From NCBI GenBank assembly GCA_973895155.1, contig OZ316893.1:5580001-5644000 (forward strand): a DNA stretch of 64,000 bases, given 5' to 3'. A program made the translations under genes and the position numbers. Below, piece by piece: positions 37,101 through 46,689 of the stretch (within the stretch, counting starts at the first letter, position 1; every line of letters begins with the position of its first letter). This stretch comes from Marsupella aquatica. Lineage: Eukaryota; Marchantiophyta. Below the pieces are notes generated by a model, which was not told the origin of the DNA, made no database searches, and saw only the letters and a program-made list of their open reading frames with translations.

Positions 37101-38730
37101 ATGGAATCGGAGGATGTGTTTGGCACTGTTGGTGATGATCAAGATCCAGTCAATCAAAATTCTGATGGGAACAACCATAATGAGAGTCGGACTGGTGTGG
37201 AAGTAGTTTTACCAAAGGCCTTGTGGATGGGCATGCCTGTAAAGGTGGTGGATGAGAACAAGTTGATTTTTGCAGTGGCAACTATACATGTTCTAGATCC
37301 TATAGTGAAGCTTGGGGATGTCACCCTTGGGAATACACATGTGGGAATTCTGATCAACGATTTTGTCGAGGGAGCTACCATAGATCATCTTAAGCATAGA
37401 GATTGCTTAAAAGCTTGGTCGATGGACCAACTCATTGCCAAGGATGGCAACTTGTTGTCTTTCCACAACATCAAGCAAGCTGTGGGAGGGAACACATCTC
37501 CAACAAGTGGCAAGCGGTCCTACATCCATAAAAGTAGGAAAAGAAAGAGTCCATCTTCCCAGACATCTAGAAGAGACACATCTTTGGCACGTCAAGATGT
37601 GTTGTTGATAAACACTAAGGACTGTTGTAGTGAACATTGTTGCCAATATTTGGACCGCAATTTGGCTATGGCAATTAGGCAAAAGTGGTGGTCAAAATCT
37701 TTTGCGGAGCGCAAGGAGGAGGAAATCAAGGCTATTAAAAATACAATACACTTGGGTACTGGAGAAAGGATTCTAGCAGTGGAGGGCAAAGTATTGTGCT
37801 TGGAGGCATGGAGAATCATTCATTCAAGAGGAAAGACTCAATTTTATGCCTTGAAGAAGACTGTGATGGCTGGAATGAACATAGGTACCCATGGTAATGC
37901 TGGAAAAAGGCGTATGTCTGAGAAAGTATCTCAAGCGTTCATGTCAATGAAAGAGATTATTGAGGAGGCAGCTGATCATCATCCAGCCAAGTTGAGAACC
38001 ATGGCAGATAATACAAGGATGGTTTTGAGGGAATTGCCAACAAATCTTACTTGGAAGAATATTAGAAACAGGGTTAATGTTGTCAACCAGGAGGCTGGTC
38101 TTCCTCCAATTTCCCAACCCACCTTGAGTCATCTACATCAGATGTATTTCAGGGAGTTCTCACGTCACAAAAAGGGCAACAACTTTTCAAAGTGTACAAC
38201 TTGTAGTGAGTTGCTTCAACGGAAAGCAAACCTTACAGGAGCTAAGGAAGAGTTAGAGGGCCTAAGGCGTGACAAGGAGGAACATCACCAAGACCACACA
38301 CAACAAAGAATGTGCTATCATACCTGGAGATATGAGTCCATCCATCGTCCAAAGGAAGTATTATGCCTTATTCATGATAAGATGGATCATTCAAAGACAG
38401 CTCTCCCAAGAATGCCCTTCAATCCTAAGCATGTGGATGGTGCCCAAAAGTTCCCAATTACTGTCACTGGTATCCTTACTCATGGTCATGGTCCCAAGGC
38501 CATAGCCCAATATCATGTTGGAGTGTGGCCAGGTGATGTCAACATCACTATTGGGTCAATTGATTCAATACTAAGGATGTTGGAAAACCCAAATCCAATG
38601 ATCAAATCACTTGTGGAGGGGCCAGACTCGACAAGTCTTTTTAAAGACCTCCTTTTTGGGAGAGCAGATATCTTGGAGGCAAGTGTCCTTAGAGCATTTG
38701 AGGATGACATTGCCTACATCTCAAGCCTAG
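37101..38730 (+). pseudogene. DUF7869-type gene, main 5' exon
   Basis: 543 open codons. It is polar at the N-terminus, with KSRKRKSPSSQTSRRD as a likely nuclear signal, then LKKTVMAGMNIGTHGNAGKR. A Cys pair (KCTTCSELL) precedes a charged helix with QQRMCYHTWRYESIH, and then comes CLIHDKMDHSKTALPRMPFN and the GILTHGHG and YHVGVWPGD blocks. These fit proteins with a DUF7869 domain, an RNase-H/DDE-like fold suspected to be transposase-related (inference). Donor CTAG/GTACTT at 38730/38731. The 174-bp intron joins in phase (G|CA) to the next exon. Confidence 0.6.
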
Positions 38731-38904
38731 GTACTTTACTCACAATCCTTTAATTTATTATTATTTAATAATATAAGCTCACACACACTGACACTCTACT
38801 TTGTGTAGTTGTTGCTCCTCCTAGCCAAGGTTTCATTAATAGGGTTTAGGGTCTGACTAGGGTTTTATTTAAAAGCATTCTGAGATTGTTACATTGTGAT
38901 GCAG

Positions 38905-39322
38905 CACCTGAGGCACCAAAGTTCAAGCCCCTTCCACGAGTATTGAAGCTACAACTGGATAATTGTGCCTCAGACAACAAGAACAGATATATGATGGCTT
39001 ATTTGTCATTGTTGACGGCAAGGGAGGTGTTTGAAGAGGTTCATCTTGGTTTTATGGCGGTTGCGTATACTCATGAGGACGTTGATGGTATGTTTGGGCA
39101 TTTTTCAGAGTCTATGATGCATAACCCCACATACTCATTGCCTGAGTTAATGTCCTTGTTCATGAGAGCAAGGACACCCAATGCAGTCCCACATTTTCTA
39201 CAGGAGGTCCCAGATTTCAAAAACTACTTAGCTCCATTCATGTTGAAGGGCCCTGAGGCATTGGTGGGGCATTTAAAACCCAGGCTGTTTAGGTTCTATG
39301 TTCGTCATGATAGTATGCCATG
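38905..39322 (+). pseudogene. DUF7869-type gene, second exon up to the gypsy 2 insertion
   Basis: After acceptor GTGATGCAG. It carries KLQLDNCASDNKNRYMMAYL and AVAYTHEDVDGMFG, the family's Q-L-D-N-x4-N-K-N and H-T-H-E-D-x-D blocks with candidate acidic catalytic residues. Coding sequence is cut inside a Cys codon by gypsy element 2; open frame beyond 39322 is LTR sequence. Confidence 0.7.
39318..39322 (+). repeat. Target-site duplication CCATG of gypsy element 2
   Basis: CCATG here and at 44870-44874, directly flanking the TGTAG...CTACA ends of the element. Confidence 0.9.
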
Positions 39323-40235
39323 TGTAGTTTGCCATAGAGAACCAAAAATCACATTTTAAAGTCTCTAAACTCGGTATTCGTTCCCTTTAAGAACAAGATG
39401 GGGTTGGTTTGATGTAATAAACTAAAAACAAAGCTTTAAGCTCTTGTGTCACACATAGTAATCAATCTTGACTACTTTAATCAGGTACTTTGAAGATCGC
39501 TCCACAGCGGTGAGTAGTTTTTGATGATAACTCAACATCAGATAACCTTCAATTAAGCAAAAGATTGCAATTAACAAAACACAAGGAAAAATCTCTCAGA
39601 GTATGCTTAAGGGAGTCTGGAATAGACCAAGGTTACTCCTTAGACATAAGTAATAATGGAATGACTTTAAAGGAAATCCAAATCCACACGGCTTTTCAGA
39701 TCTAAACTGCATACTAGAGTATCCTTTTAAAATGCCGGCAACATGTCTTGACCTTTCTTCCTAAGTGATACTTAGTCAAGATCTAAAAGGATAAATACTT
39801 CAGCATTTAGATGGTACTAAGCAACATGAAGGTGAAAACATCATTTCCAATGTAACTTAAACTCAATGAGTTAACTCTAAGAACTTGTGAGATTACAATG
39901 TGTCACCAAAGCGGAATCTGACATTATAATTCACGAGATTCATAACTGAGGTTTTACTTCAAGTATTTGGGTTCCAAAATACAAGAAGGAGGTAAGTCTC
40001 TCCAAATGTTAAACCTGATCTTGAACTCATAGATTCATGATCAACTAGTTTAACACAAGGGAGAGGCAAAACTGCAAAACTTAACCATCTCTCTACACTA
40101 GGGGAAGAGGTATAAATAGTGATGAACTACAGAATAAGAGGTCACAGGGTCGAAGAGACATGCCTCTTCATAACTCTCAAAAAGTCAAAACGACGATTCA
40201 ATAAGTGGAAAGCCGGAAAAAATGGCTAAGTATGA

Positions 40236-40325
40236 ACTCTTAAACTCTTAAAAACTTAAACTCTTAAAAACGTAAAAACTTAAACTCTTAAACTCTTAAA
40301 AACTTAAACTCTTAAACTCTTAATT
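40236..40325 (+). repeat. AAACTCTTA tandem array, left
   Basis: About ten short units of TTAAACTC / TTAAAAAC-type sequence in the downstream part of the 4.1-kb LTR. Confidence 0.8.
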
Positions 40326-40528
40326 TCGGTATACTAAAAATTGAGTAGATTCAACTATTTTTAACTTTCTACTCCTGGTTCGGAAAACTCTGAAATTTTT
40401 CCAGCAGGGTTTCCTAGGTACAGACTACAGCCTAAAGAAGTCTCATAGCTTTTAAAGCTCTACAACACATTTAGAAAAATTGGTAAAAGTACTATACTTT
40501 TCAATACTAGCTAAAAATATAGTCTCCT

Positions 40529-42925
40529 TCAAGCTTGTTGTCGAATATCATCGGGTTCGAGCAGCTCCACGTAGGTGACAGTCCGATTCTGTGTTACCTC
40601 CATCAGCTCAGTCTGACGTGGTGATCCTCGAGAGTAGGGTAGGCACCTTAGTTGTCTCTCAGGATACATCAAAGGCATTCGCTTCATCAAATAACAGGAA
40701 TCTATACGAAGAGCTTCTCTGTATATCCCTAGTACATCATAGTTGTTGCAGGTGGCAGCATATACTTGGGGATAGTGATGCAGAAACTCATCACTATTCA
40801 TCATCCTGGAATAGAAGGGTCGAAGTCTCCATCTGACATCCTTAAAATATCGGTTGAAATGAGCCAGGGTCTGAGTAGTGACATTATTCCAGATCCTCTG
40901 TTTCTCAGCTAGGGAACTGGTGGAAACAAGGACAACCTTCGGCTCTCGTGGGATGTAAGAGTTCTGGTGAGAAGTGGATTTCTTACTCTGCATGAGAAAA
41001 GAAATCACAAAGTCCAGAGCGTAAGCTGCAAAATTCCCGAAATAGGCCAAAACCAAATCTGGATCTTCTACTTCTACATCCCCTTGAAGTAGCATCATAG
41101 CAAGGATGGGTCGGAAGTAGATTGAGTCAGCCCAGAACTCATCAAATTGAGCCATCTCCACTCTTGAAGTTCCGAAACTTCTGAGGTCAAATATGTAACT
41201 GGCCTCAGTCTTCTTAAGGTAGTAGTATCTCCAAAACTCTCCAATTGGGGGTCTGTTGGCCTGCATTATCTTACAAGTCTCCACGTACCTCTGCACTTGA
41301 GACTCTGGATGTCGTGTATATCTTTTCTCAATGACAGAATACCGGGGTGTTTGAGTAGAGGAGGTGACAACTGCCACTAAATTTGGATCAGATCTTAAGG
41401 TAGTGTCAACATCCTCAAATCCTTGCCTTGGTGACGACTCGACAGAGTTGTCATAAGATCGGATGGAATCAAAATCAGAGGGTGGATCAGAATCCTCAGG
41501 AAGATCCTGTCTAACAGAAGGATGTTCATACTGTGGTTGGGTATAAATAGGTCCCTCGGTTGGCTCATAATTGGAATCTGGACTATAAATGCAGTCACCC
41601 GGGTTGGAAGGGCCTTTGAATTCTGTGTACTTCGGAATTAAGTCACTAACCACAGAGATTATCTCCTCAGGTTCACACTGAAGCAATTCCAGTAGGTCAG
41701 TTACAATTGCAACACAACTTGTGTTTCCTATCCTTGAGACAGGTTCACTTGGCTCTGGAGGTAGATTCTGTGGGACAGTAGGAGTGAGAGCAACAAATTC
41801 TTCTGGTGCTGACCTCTCAATGGGAGAAGCGGTCCTGACAGGGGTTAGCTGATCTGGAAATGGAGAGGATAAGCTAACTGCCTCGGATCTCAAATCACAG
41901 ACAACATCGTAGAGTTCAACATCACTGCAACCAAAGAGAGAGATTAACTTATCAATAAGCTGCTGATTTGACTCTGCTTTCGAAAAAGGGGGCATGGTGA
42001 CTCCTCGTATGGCAGTAATAGTTGGTTCAACAACGACTTCTTGTTGCTCAGGAAAAATCTCGTCTCCTTCAGCTTCAAGTTGATCTGCTCCACTGATTTC
42101 TCTTGGAGAGTATAAAATGACCTCCATGTTGTGTTCAGGGGGAAATTCCGAACCATCTATCGAGACATCCTCCATATTAACATCCTGATCAGTGGAATTC
42201 AGCAGAATGTCCTGTTCTGATTCTGCTACACTAATTTCTTCCTCAATGTCCAACTCGATCAGAAGTAATCCCCTTTCTGTTTTCTCCTCCGGATGTAAAC
42301 AGTCATGTGCTTGATACAGCTGAGATAGATAGACTTGTAGACAAGTAGGTCTGCCTGCCTTCATACTTCTCACCTGATCGTGCATCACATTGAAAAGTAA
42401 CAACGCCCAATTTACTTGAATAGCTCCACTGTGAGAAGCTACGATAGTATTCGCCAATGCCACAGGGCAGATAGTTGGTCTCTTCGGATGGAGAATGGGC
42501 ACTAGAAATTCTAAAAGAATCCTCAAATCCGGATAGGTACATTGTGTCACATTCCAGCCATTGGTAGGATGGCGAATCCCTGAAAAGTAAGGAGTGGACA
42601 AATCTTTTTTCTTTGAATATAATCCTTCTCCATCTAAGGGGCAGCGGAAGGCATGAGCTACTTGCTCAACTGTCCATAAACTTGGCCGAGCTCGAATGGT
42701 TTGTCGAAATTCAGGGGCAATCAGTGATCCTCTCACAAAATCCTGTAAATAAGAGTCGAGCTCCACATTCCAAGGGATTGCGAGTAGATGTTCCAATCCG
42801 AGCTGCTGTAACGATGTTCTCAAATTTTCACAACTGTCGGGCGCCAAAGGAATTCGAGCGACCACACTCTTAGGAATTGCCAGAGTTTGAACACGATACT
42901 GTGCATCAGCGTTCAAGTCAGCCAT
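40529..42925 (-). CDS. Accessory ORF of gypsy element 2 (798 aa), inside the LTR
   Basis: ATG at 42923-42925, intact to 40529. The N-terminal ~220 residues are homologous to the 857-aa ORF of element 1: LLAIPWNVELDSY, RARPSLWTVEQVAHAFRCPL, the FLVPILHP block and the LSQLYQAHDCL block. The middle is acidic, Ser/Pro-rich; the C-terminus (about 520-798) has its own Tyr/Arg-rich segment (EFWRYYYLKKTEASYIFDLR) not shared with element 1. No signal peptide or membrane segment. An intact long frame in an otherwise gutted element is notable; its function is unknown. Confidence 0.75.
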   Translation of the reverse strand: MADLNADAQYRVQTLAIPKSVVARIPLAPDSCENLRTSLQQLGLEHLLAIPWNVELDSYLQDFVRGSLIAPEFRQTIRARPSLWTVEQVAHAFRCPLDGEGLYSKKKDLSTPYFSGIRHPTNGWNVTQCTYPDLRILLEFLVPILHPKRPTICPVALANTIVASHSGAIQVNWALLLFNVMHDQVRSMKAGRPTCLQVYLSQLYQAHDCLHPEEKTERGLLLIELDIEEEISVAESEQDILLNSTDQDVNMEDVSIDGSEFPPEHNMEVILYSPREISGADQLEAEGDEIFPEQQEVVVEPTITAIRGVTMPPFSKAESNQQLIDKLISLFGCSDVELYDVVCDLRSEAVSLSSPFPDQLTPVRTASPIERSAPEEFVALTPTVPQNLPPEPSEPVSRIGNTSCVAIVTDLLELLQCEPEEIISVVSDLIPKYTEFKGPSNPGDCIYSPDSNYEPTEGPIYTQPQYEHPSVRQDLPEDSDPPSDFDSIRSYDNSVESSPRQGFEDVDTTLRSDPNLVAVVTSSTQTPRYSVIEKRYTRHPESQVQRYVETCKIMQANRPPIGEFWRYYYLKKTEASYIFDLRSFGTSRVEMAQFDEFWADSIYFRPILAMMLLQGDVEVEDPDLVLAYFGNFAAYALDFVISFLMQSKKSTSHQNSYIPREPKVVLVSTSSLAEKQRIWNNVTTQTLAHFNRYFKDVRWRLRPFYSRMMNSDEFLHHYPQVYAATCNNYDVLGIYREALRIDSCYLMKRMPLMYPERQLRCLPYSRGSPRQTELMEVTQNRTVTYVELLEPDDIRQQA

Positions 42926-43124
42926 AGCTCAAATTCTGCTCACTGAGCTACGCGAAGAATTGTTTGGAGTCGAGAGCGATGAAAGATGCAGCGGAAGAGA
43001 AGTCAGGAGTGAGCGCCTATGTTCTGGATTCCTCCCCCTTCAAGGCCTGCTCCTCGTTTTGTTGCAAAGTCCCGTTGGAGTTAGCCGTAGCCTGTCACAA
43101 TCGCGGGGCTCGCCAGTTCGCAAG

Positions 43125-43305
43125 TCGCAACTCTTAAAGTCGTAAAGTCTTAAAGTAGGGTTTACTCGTAAACCCTTAAACTCTTAAACTATTAAACACT
43201 TCAACTCTTCAACTCTTCAACTCTTAAACTATTAAAGTAGGGTTTACTCGTAAACCCGTAAACTCTTAAACACTTTAACTCTTCAACTCTTAAACTCTTA
43301 ATCTT
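43125..43305 (+). repeat. AACTCTTA / AAACCC tandem array, right
   Basis: Units such as AACTCTTAAACTATTAAA and the twice-repeated phrase AGTAGGGTTTACTCGTAAAC. It resembles scrambled telomere-like sequence but lies inside the LTR start region of gypsy element 2. Confidence 0.75.
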
Positions 43306-43442
43306 CGGCAGAGTTTAGTTTACTCGAGTTATCAGCAAATATAGTTTAACTACTTCAAAAATTTAAAAATTTTCCGGTTTTCTTCATGACTTTGGAATTA
43401 CTGCCTATCTACATAGCCCTCTCCTCAAACGGCGCCGTGCCC

Positions 43443-44655
43443 TCACAAGCCATTGGAGTGGGGTATATAATATTTCTTCACTCTGGATCCATTGATTCTG
43501 GTATCAAGAGGTTCTCTATTCAAGGTTTCCAAAGTTAAAGACCCATTAGGCCATACGGTAACAACTCTGTAAGGGCCGATCCAGTGAGTGTGAAGCTTCC
43601 CAGGGAAGAACATATACCTAGAGTCATACACAAGCGCCAAATCTCCTGGCTGTAGTGTCGGTATTTTTAACCTCTTATCATAGGCCATCTTCCGTTTATC
43701 CTGTTGTTGTATGGTATGCTGTAACGCTAGAAGTCTATGTTCTTCTAATTCATCCAGAACTTCCAACCTAGTGTGGAAACTATCAAGTTCAGGTAACCTC
43801 TCAGAGATCAGAAGCCGTTCAGTAGGTAGTTCAAATTCAATGGGGGTAACACTATGCATACCAAAAGTTAAGTAGAAGGGCGTTCTCAAGGTAGTAATCT
43901 TTTCTGCAGTTCTGTAAGCCCATAAAGCAGAGTGGAGTTTGATGTCCCAATCCGTTTTATGTGCTTCCACCATTTTATTCAATATTTTTCCCATTAACCC
44001 ATTAGCTCTTTCAGTCAATCCGTTAGCTCGGGGATTATAAGGGGTGGTCTTTCGATGCTTAATCAGATATTTCTCAGTGATGAGCTCAATTGTCTCATTA
44101 AGGAAGTGCAGGCCTCGATCACTTACCAATTCCAAGGGACAGCCATACCGGGTAATAATGTTTTCAAATAAGAAATTGGCGGCTGTGGCAGCGTCATTCT
44201 TCCTAGTATGCTTAGCCTCCACCCATTTGGTGAGGTAGTCCGTAGCAAGAATGATATATCTGCTTCTACTTCGTCTAGCAGCAGGGGAAATGGGGCCAAT
44301 AAAGTCTATCCCCCATTTCTCAAATGGAGCTAGAGGCAAAATGGGTGTTAGAGGCCATTTTGATGTTGCAGTAGGCTTCCCTATTCGCTGACAAGGGTCA
44401 CAGCTTTGAATGTAGTTATAAGTGTCCTTATGCATGGTAGGCCACCAAAATCCAGCGTCCTTAATTTTCTTAACAGTTGTATTTACGGCATAGTGTCCAC
44501 CGGAGGCTTCAGTGTGTAAGGCTGAAATGACCTTTGGAACTTCTTGAGCTTCCAAGCAACGGTGAAGTCTCTGATTTGGCAATAATTTAAATAGAACACC
44601 CCTCACAATAGTATATGGTCCTACTTTCTAGAGGAAAACAGCTTTTTCTTCTGCA
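43443..44655 (-). pseudogene. pol: Gypsy element 2 pol remnant (integrase)
   Basis: It starts within the linker before integrase (NAEEKAVF, as NAEERAVF in element 1), meets a TAG at 44628-44630 and then runs open for 387 codons: zinc region CDPCQRIG, GIDFIGPI, SDRGLHFLN, GLTERANG and the GPYRVVTVW C-domain. All three integrase acidic residues are kept. RT and RNase H are deleted. Stop at 43443-43445, 30 bp before the LTR. Confidence 0.85.
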
Positions 44656-44657
44656 TT

Positions 44658-44869
44658 CAACTCTTCAACTCTTAAACTCTTAAACTATTAAAGTAGGGTT
44701 TACTCGTAAACCCGTAAACTCTTAAACACTTTAACTCTTCAACTCTTAAACTCTTAATCTTCGGCAGAGTTTAGTTTACTCGAGTTATCAGCAAATATAG
44801 TTTAACTACTTCAAAAATTTAAAAATTTTCCGGTTTTCTTCATGACTTTGGAATTACTGCCTATCTACA
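44658..44869 (-). repeat. Truncated 5' LTR of gypsy element 2
   Basis: Matches 43202-43413 at a constant offset of 1456 bp, nearly identical from the common CTATCTACA end to the AACTCTTCAACTC array, where one array unit is gained or lost and the sequence joins pol. Confidence 0.8.
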
Positions 44870-44874
44870 CCATG

Positions 44875-45371
44875 CTTCCAATACAAAATGAAGTCAACTG
44901 ATCAGGGATGGTTACCCAAGGAAGGTATTGAAATGTGGTCATGGAAAGATGACAAAAGTCCTCACATCCCAATTGGGGTGCCCAAACGGCTACCAATTTA
45001 ATGGAGTTGAAAATGCTTCCTGAAGTGCTGACAGGGTTGAAGAAGCATGTGTCATTCTTTGAGTTTATTCTAAAGTGAACAAAAGAGGAAGAACCAAAGC
45101 GACGTTGGACAACTCTCATCAATTATTGGAATGACATTGTAGATACTCTACAGGGTGAGCAGGTGCAATATGAACCTGAAGGTGCACACAACTTGGAATA
45201 CGGGTTTTGGCCTTTATCAATATGGAGAGAGCACGTTCCACCAGAATATCAAAATGTGGCATGTGAGTTGGAGGCAATAGTGGATTATGTGGGACCAGCA
45301 AAAGATAAACCTCCTGAGAGTTTTAACCCTAGGGTTGATGTTGTGAAGGGCTGTTATGTGTTGGTACGGCC
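44875..45371 (+). pseudogene. DUF7869-type gene, continuation after gypsy element 2
   Basis: The split codon resumes in frame as CFQYKMKSTDQGWLPKEG, typical for the stretch after the core domain. A frame change near 44995 and a TGA at 45076-45078 follow; the frame then continues with RRWTTLINYWNDIVDTLQGE, WPLSIWREHVPPEYQN and VVKGCYVLVRP up to MITE 2. Confidence 0.65.
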
Positions 45372-45667
45372 TCGGGGGTTTCACTTCCACAAAAATGGCA
45401 TATCACGTGCGACGAAGGATAGGGTCATTTTATTGGTTCTAAGGGAAGACTTAAGAATTTTTGTAGAAGAACAATAGGGTCTTTTAAATTCAATTTTGAG
45501 ACTTATAAGAACATTAGGGTCTTTTTAATCCAATTTTTAGAATATTCCAAGAATATTCCAACTTTATAGGGGTTAAAAAATAATTTAAAATTCTTACATT
45601 TTAGGGGGTCCAAGGCCTAAAAACGTCGCATGCGATGGGGAGGTCCCCATATAGTGAGACCCCTAAG
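45372..45667. mobile_element. MULE-like MITE 2 (296 bp)
   Basis: Same family as MITE 1 in opposite orientation: ends TCGGGGGTTTCACT and inverted CTTAGGGGTCTCACT, with GTGCGACGAA and CGCATGCGACG subterminal motifs. Perfect 9-bp target duplication GGTACGGCC (45363-45371 and 45668-45676). Confidence 0.88.
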
Positions 45668-45676
45668 GGTACGGCC

Positions 45677-46052
45677 GGACGACTCAGACCTGGATGTTTA
45701 TCCCATCCATATGGGGTTAGTTGTTACAGATGTGATAGAAGGACCAATGAATGAACAAAACCTTCTTACTCATGTATGTGGCGTTGAGTGGTTTAGACCA
45801 TTTATGGCAAAGAAGCAACGTGGTCAATCAGACTGGCAGCCAAGAGAGTAGTGGGCAGATTCTTGGGATAAGAAATGGGAACGTGATCCAACTCCAATAT
45901 ACAAGGAAGTTGAGACAATAGATGTTTCCTCTGCCTTGTGGTGTTTCAAAGCACGCAAAGGACCAGTGACAGGGCTGGTAGGAATTCCAAAGAATGTTGT
46001 TGTCAAGGCAAGAGACTATCTCTTGACATGCATAGCAAGTGACAAATCCTAG
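45677..46052 (+). pseudogene. DUF7869-type gene, 3' end
   Basis: The frame broken by MITE 2 resumes DDSDLDVYPIHMGLVV, then PMNEQNLLTHVCGVEWFRPF and SDWQPRE, a TAG (45849-45851), and DKKWERDPTPIYKEVETID, GPVTGLVGIPKNVVV, to TAG 46050-46052. Codon structure is otherwise intact. Confidence 0.6.
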
Positions 46053-46138
46053 ACAGTAATGAAGCATGTAGTTTAGCATACAGTTTAAAAGGCAACTCAG
46101 AATAGTAGTAACCAGAGAACTCAAGTTTAGACAAGTCT

Positions 46139-46677
46139 TATCGTCTAAGTTAGTTAATTGGTTAGTTTATTTAAGATATAATATTAGTTAGTGGGGCCTT
46201 AGTTTGGTGATATTAAGGCATGATATTATTGACATTCAAATGAATGTCCAGTAGACATTGTAATATACAACAATCCTATTAATAAATAATAATTATAGTT
46301 ACACCTTCAAGTGAACTCAACTTTCAATGATTTCTGATTTTATATGGTTCCATGCCTGATTGAGTCAAAGCAATAGAAACTAACTAATTAAAGGGTGATA
46401 CTATGATTGTAGGTCACACACCCTGGTGCATGTCAATCTTTTTTTGTATTCAACCCTATAGTAATTAAATAGACAAGTTAGTTAGTTGGTTAGTTTATTT
46501 AAGATATAATATTAGTTAGACAGTGGGGCCTTAGTTTGGTGATATTAAGGCATGATATTATTGACATTCAAATGAATGTCCAGTAGACATTAATTGTAAT
46601 ATACAACAATCCTATTAATTGTTGTAAAGGGTGGTCAATCTTTTTTGTATTCAACCCTATAGTAATTAAATAGACAA
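46139..46677 (+). repeat. Two-copy direct repeat, about 150 and 43 bp modules
   Basis: Module 1 (46139-46290 and about 46470-46620) shares GGGGCCTTAGTTTGGTGATA and ATTCAAATGAATGTCCAGTA. Module 2 (TTTTTGTATTCAACCCTATA) occurs at about 46438 and 46640. Non-coding, AT-rich. Confidence 0.8.
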
Positions 46678-46689
46678 TTGAAACAATGA

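Larger units (their letters stand above)
39323..43413 (-). repeat. 3' LTR of gypsy element 2 (4.1 kb, contains an ORF)
   Basis: It begins on the minus strand TGTAGATAGG directly after GAGGAGAGGGCTA, the same tract-plus-TA arrangement as in element 1, and ends at the target duplication (39323). The first 200 bp are repeated at 44658-44869 as the remnant of the 5' LTR. Short AACTCTTA-type tandem arrays lie near both ends of the ORF. No other copy proves the full length, so the LTR assignment rests on these ends. Confidence 0.7.
39323..44869 (-). mobile_element. Ty3/gypsy element 2, internally deleted, inserted in the DUF7869-type gene
   Basis: 5547 bp with TGTAG...CTACA ends and a CCATG duplication. 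In element (minus-strand) order it has the first 212 bp of the 5' LTR (44869-44658), the integrase part of pol (44655-43443), a polypurine tract (about 43415-43430) and the whole 3' LTR (43413-39323). The rest of the 5' LTR, the leader, gag, protease, RT and RNase H are deleted. It is related to element 1 through pol and the accessory ORF. Confidence 0.85.

Noticed and set aside
43125-43305. Interstitial telomere repeat
   Set aside because: Units are AACTCTTA-like with only occasional AAACCC; they do not form TTTAGGG arrays and lie inside an LTR.
36661-45655. CACTA-type termini (CACTATATGG at both outer ends)
   Set aside because: The CACTATATGG phrase lies several bases inside the MITE ends, no matching 3-bp duplication flanks it, and the 9-bp duplications fit a Mutator-like element better.
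36654-45667. A 9-kb DNA transposon with long inverted repeats at 36654-36980 and 45372-45667
   Set aside because: The two inverted blocks each have their own terminal repeats and their own 9-bp target duplication, and the coding frame continues outside both. They are two separate MITEs.
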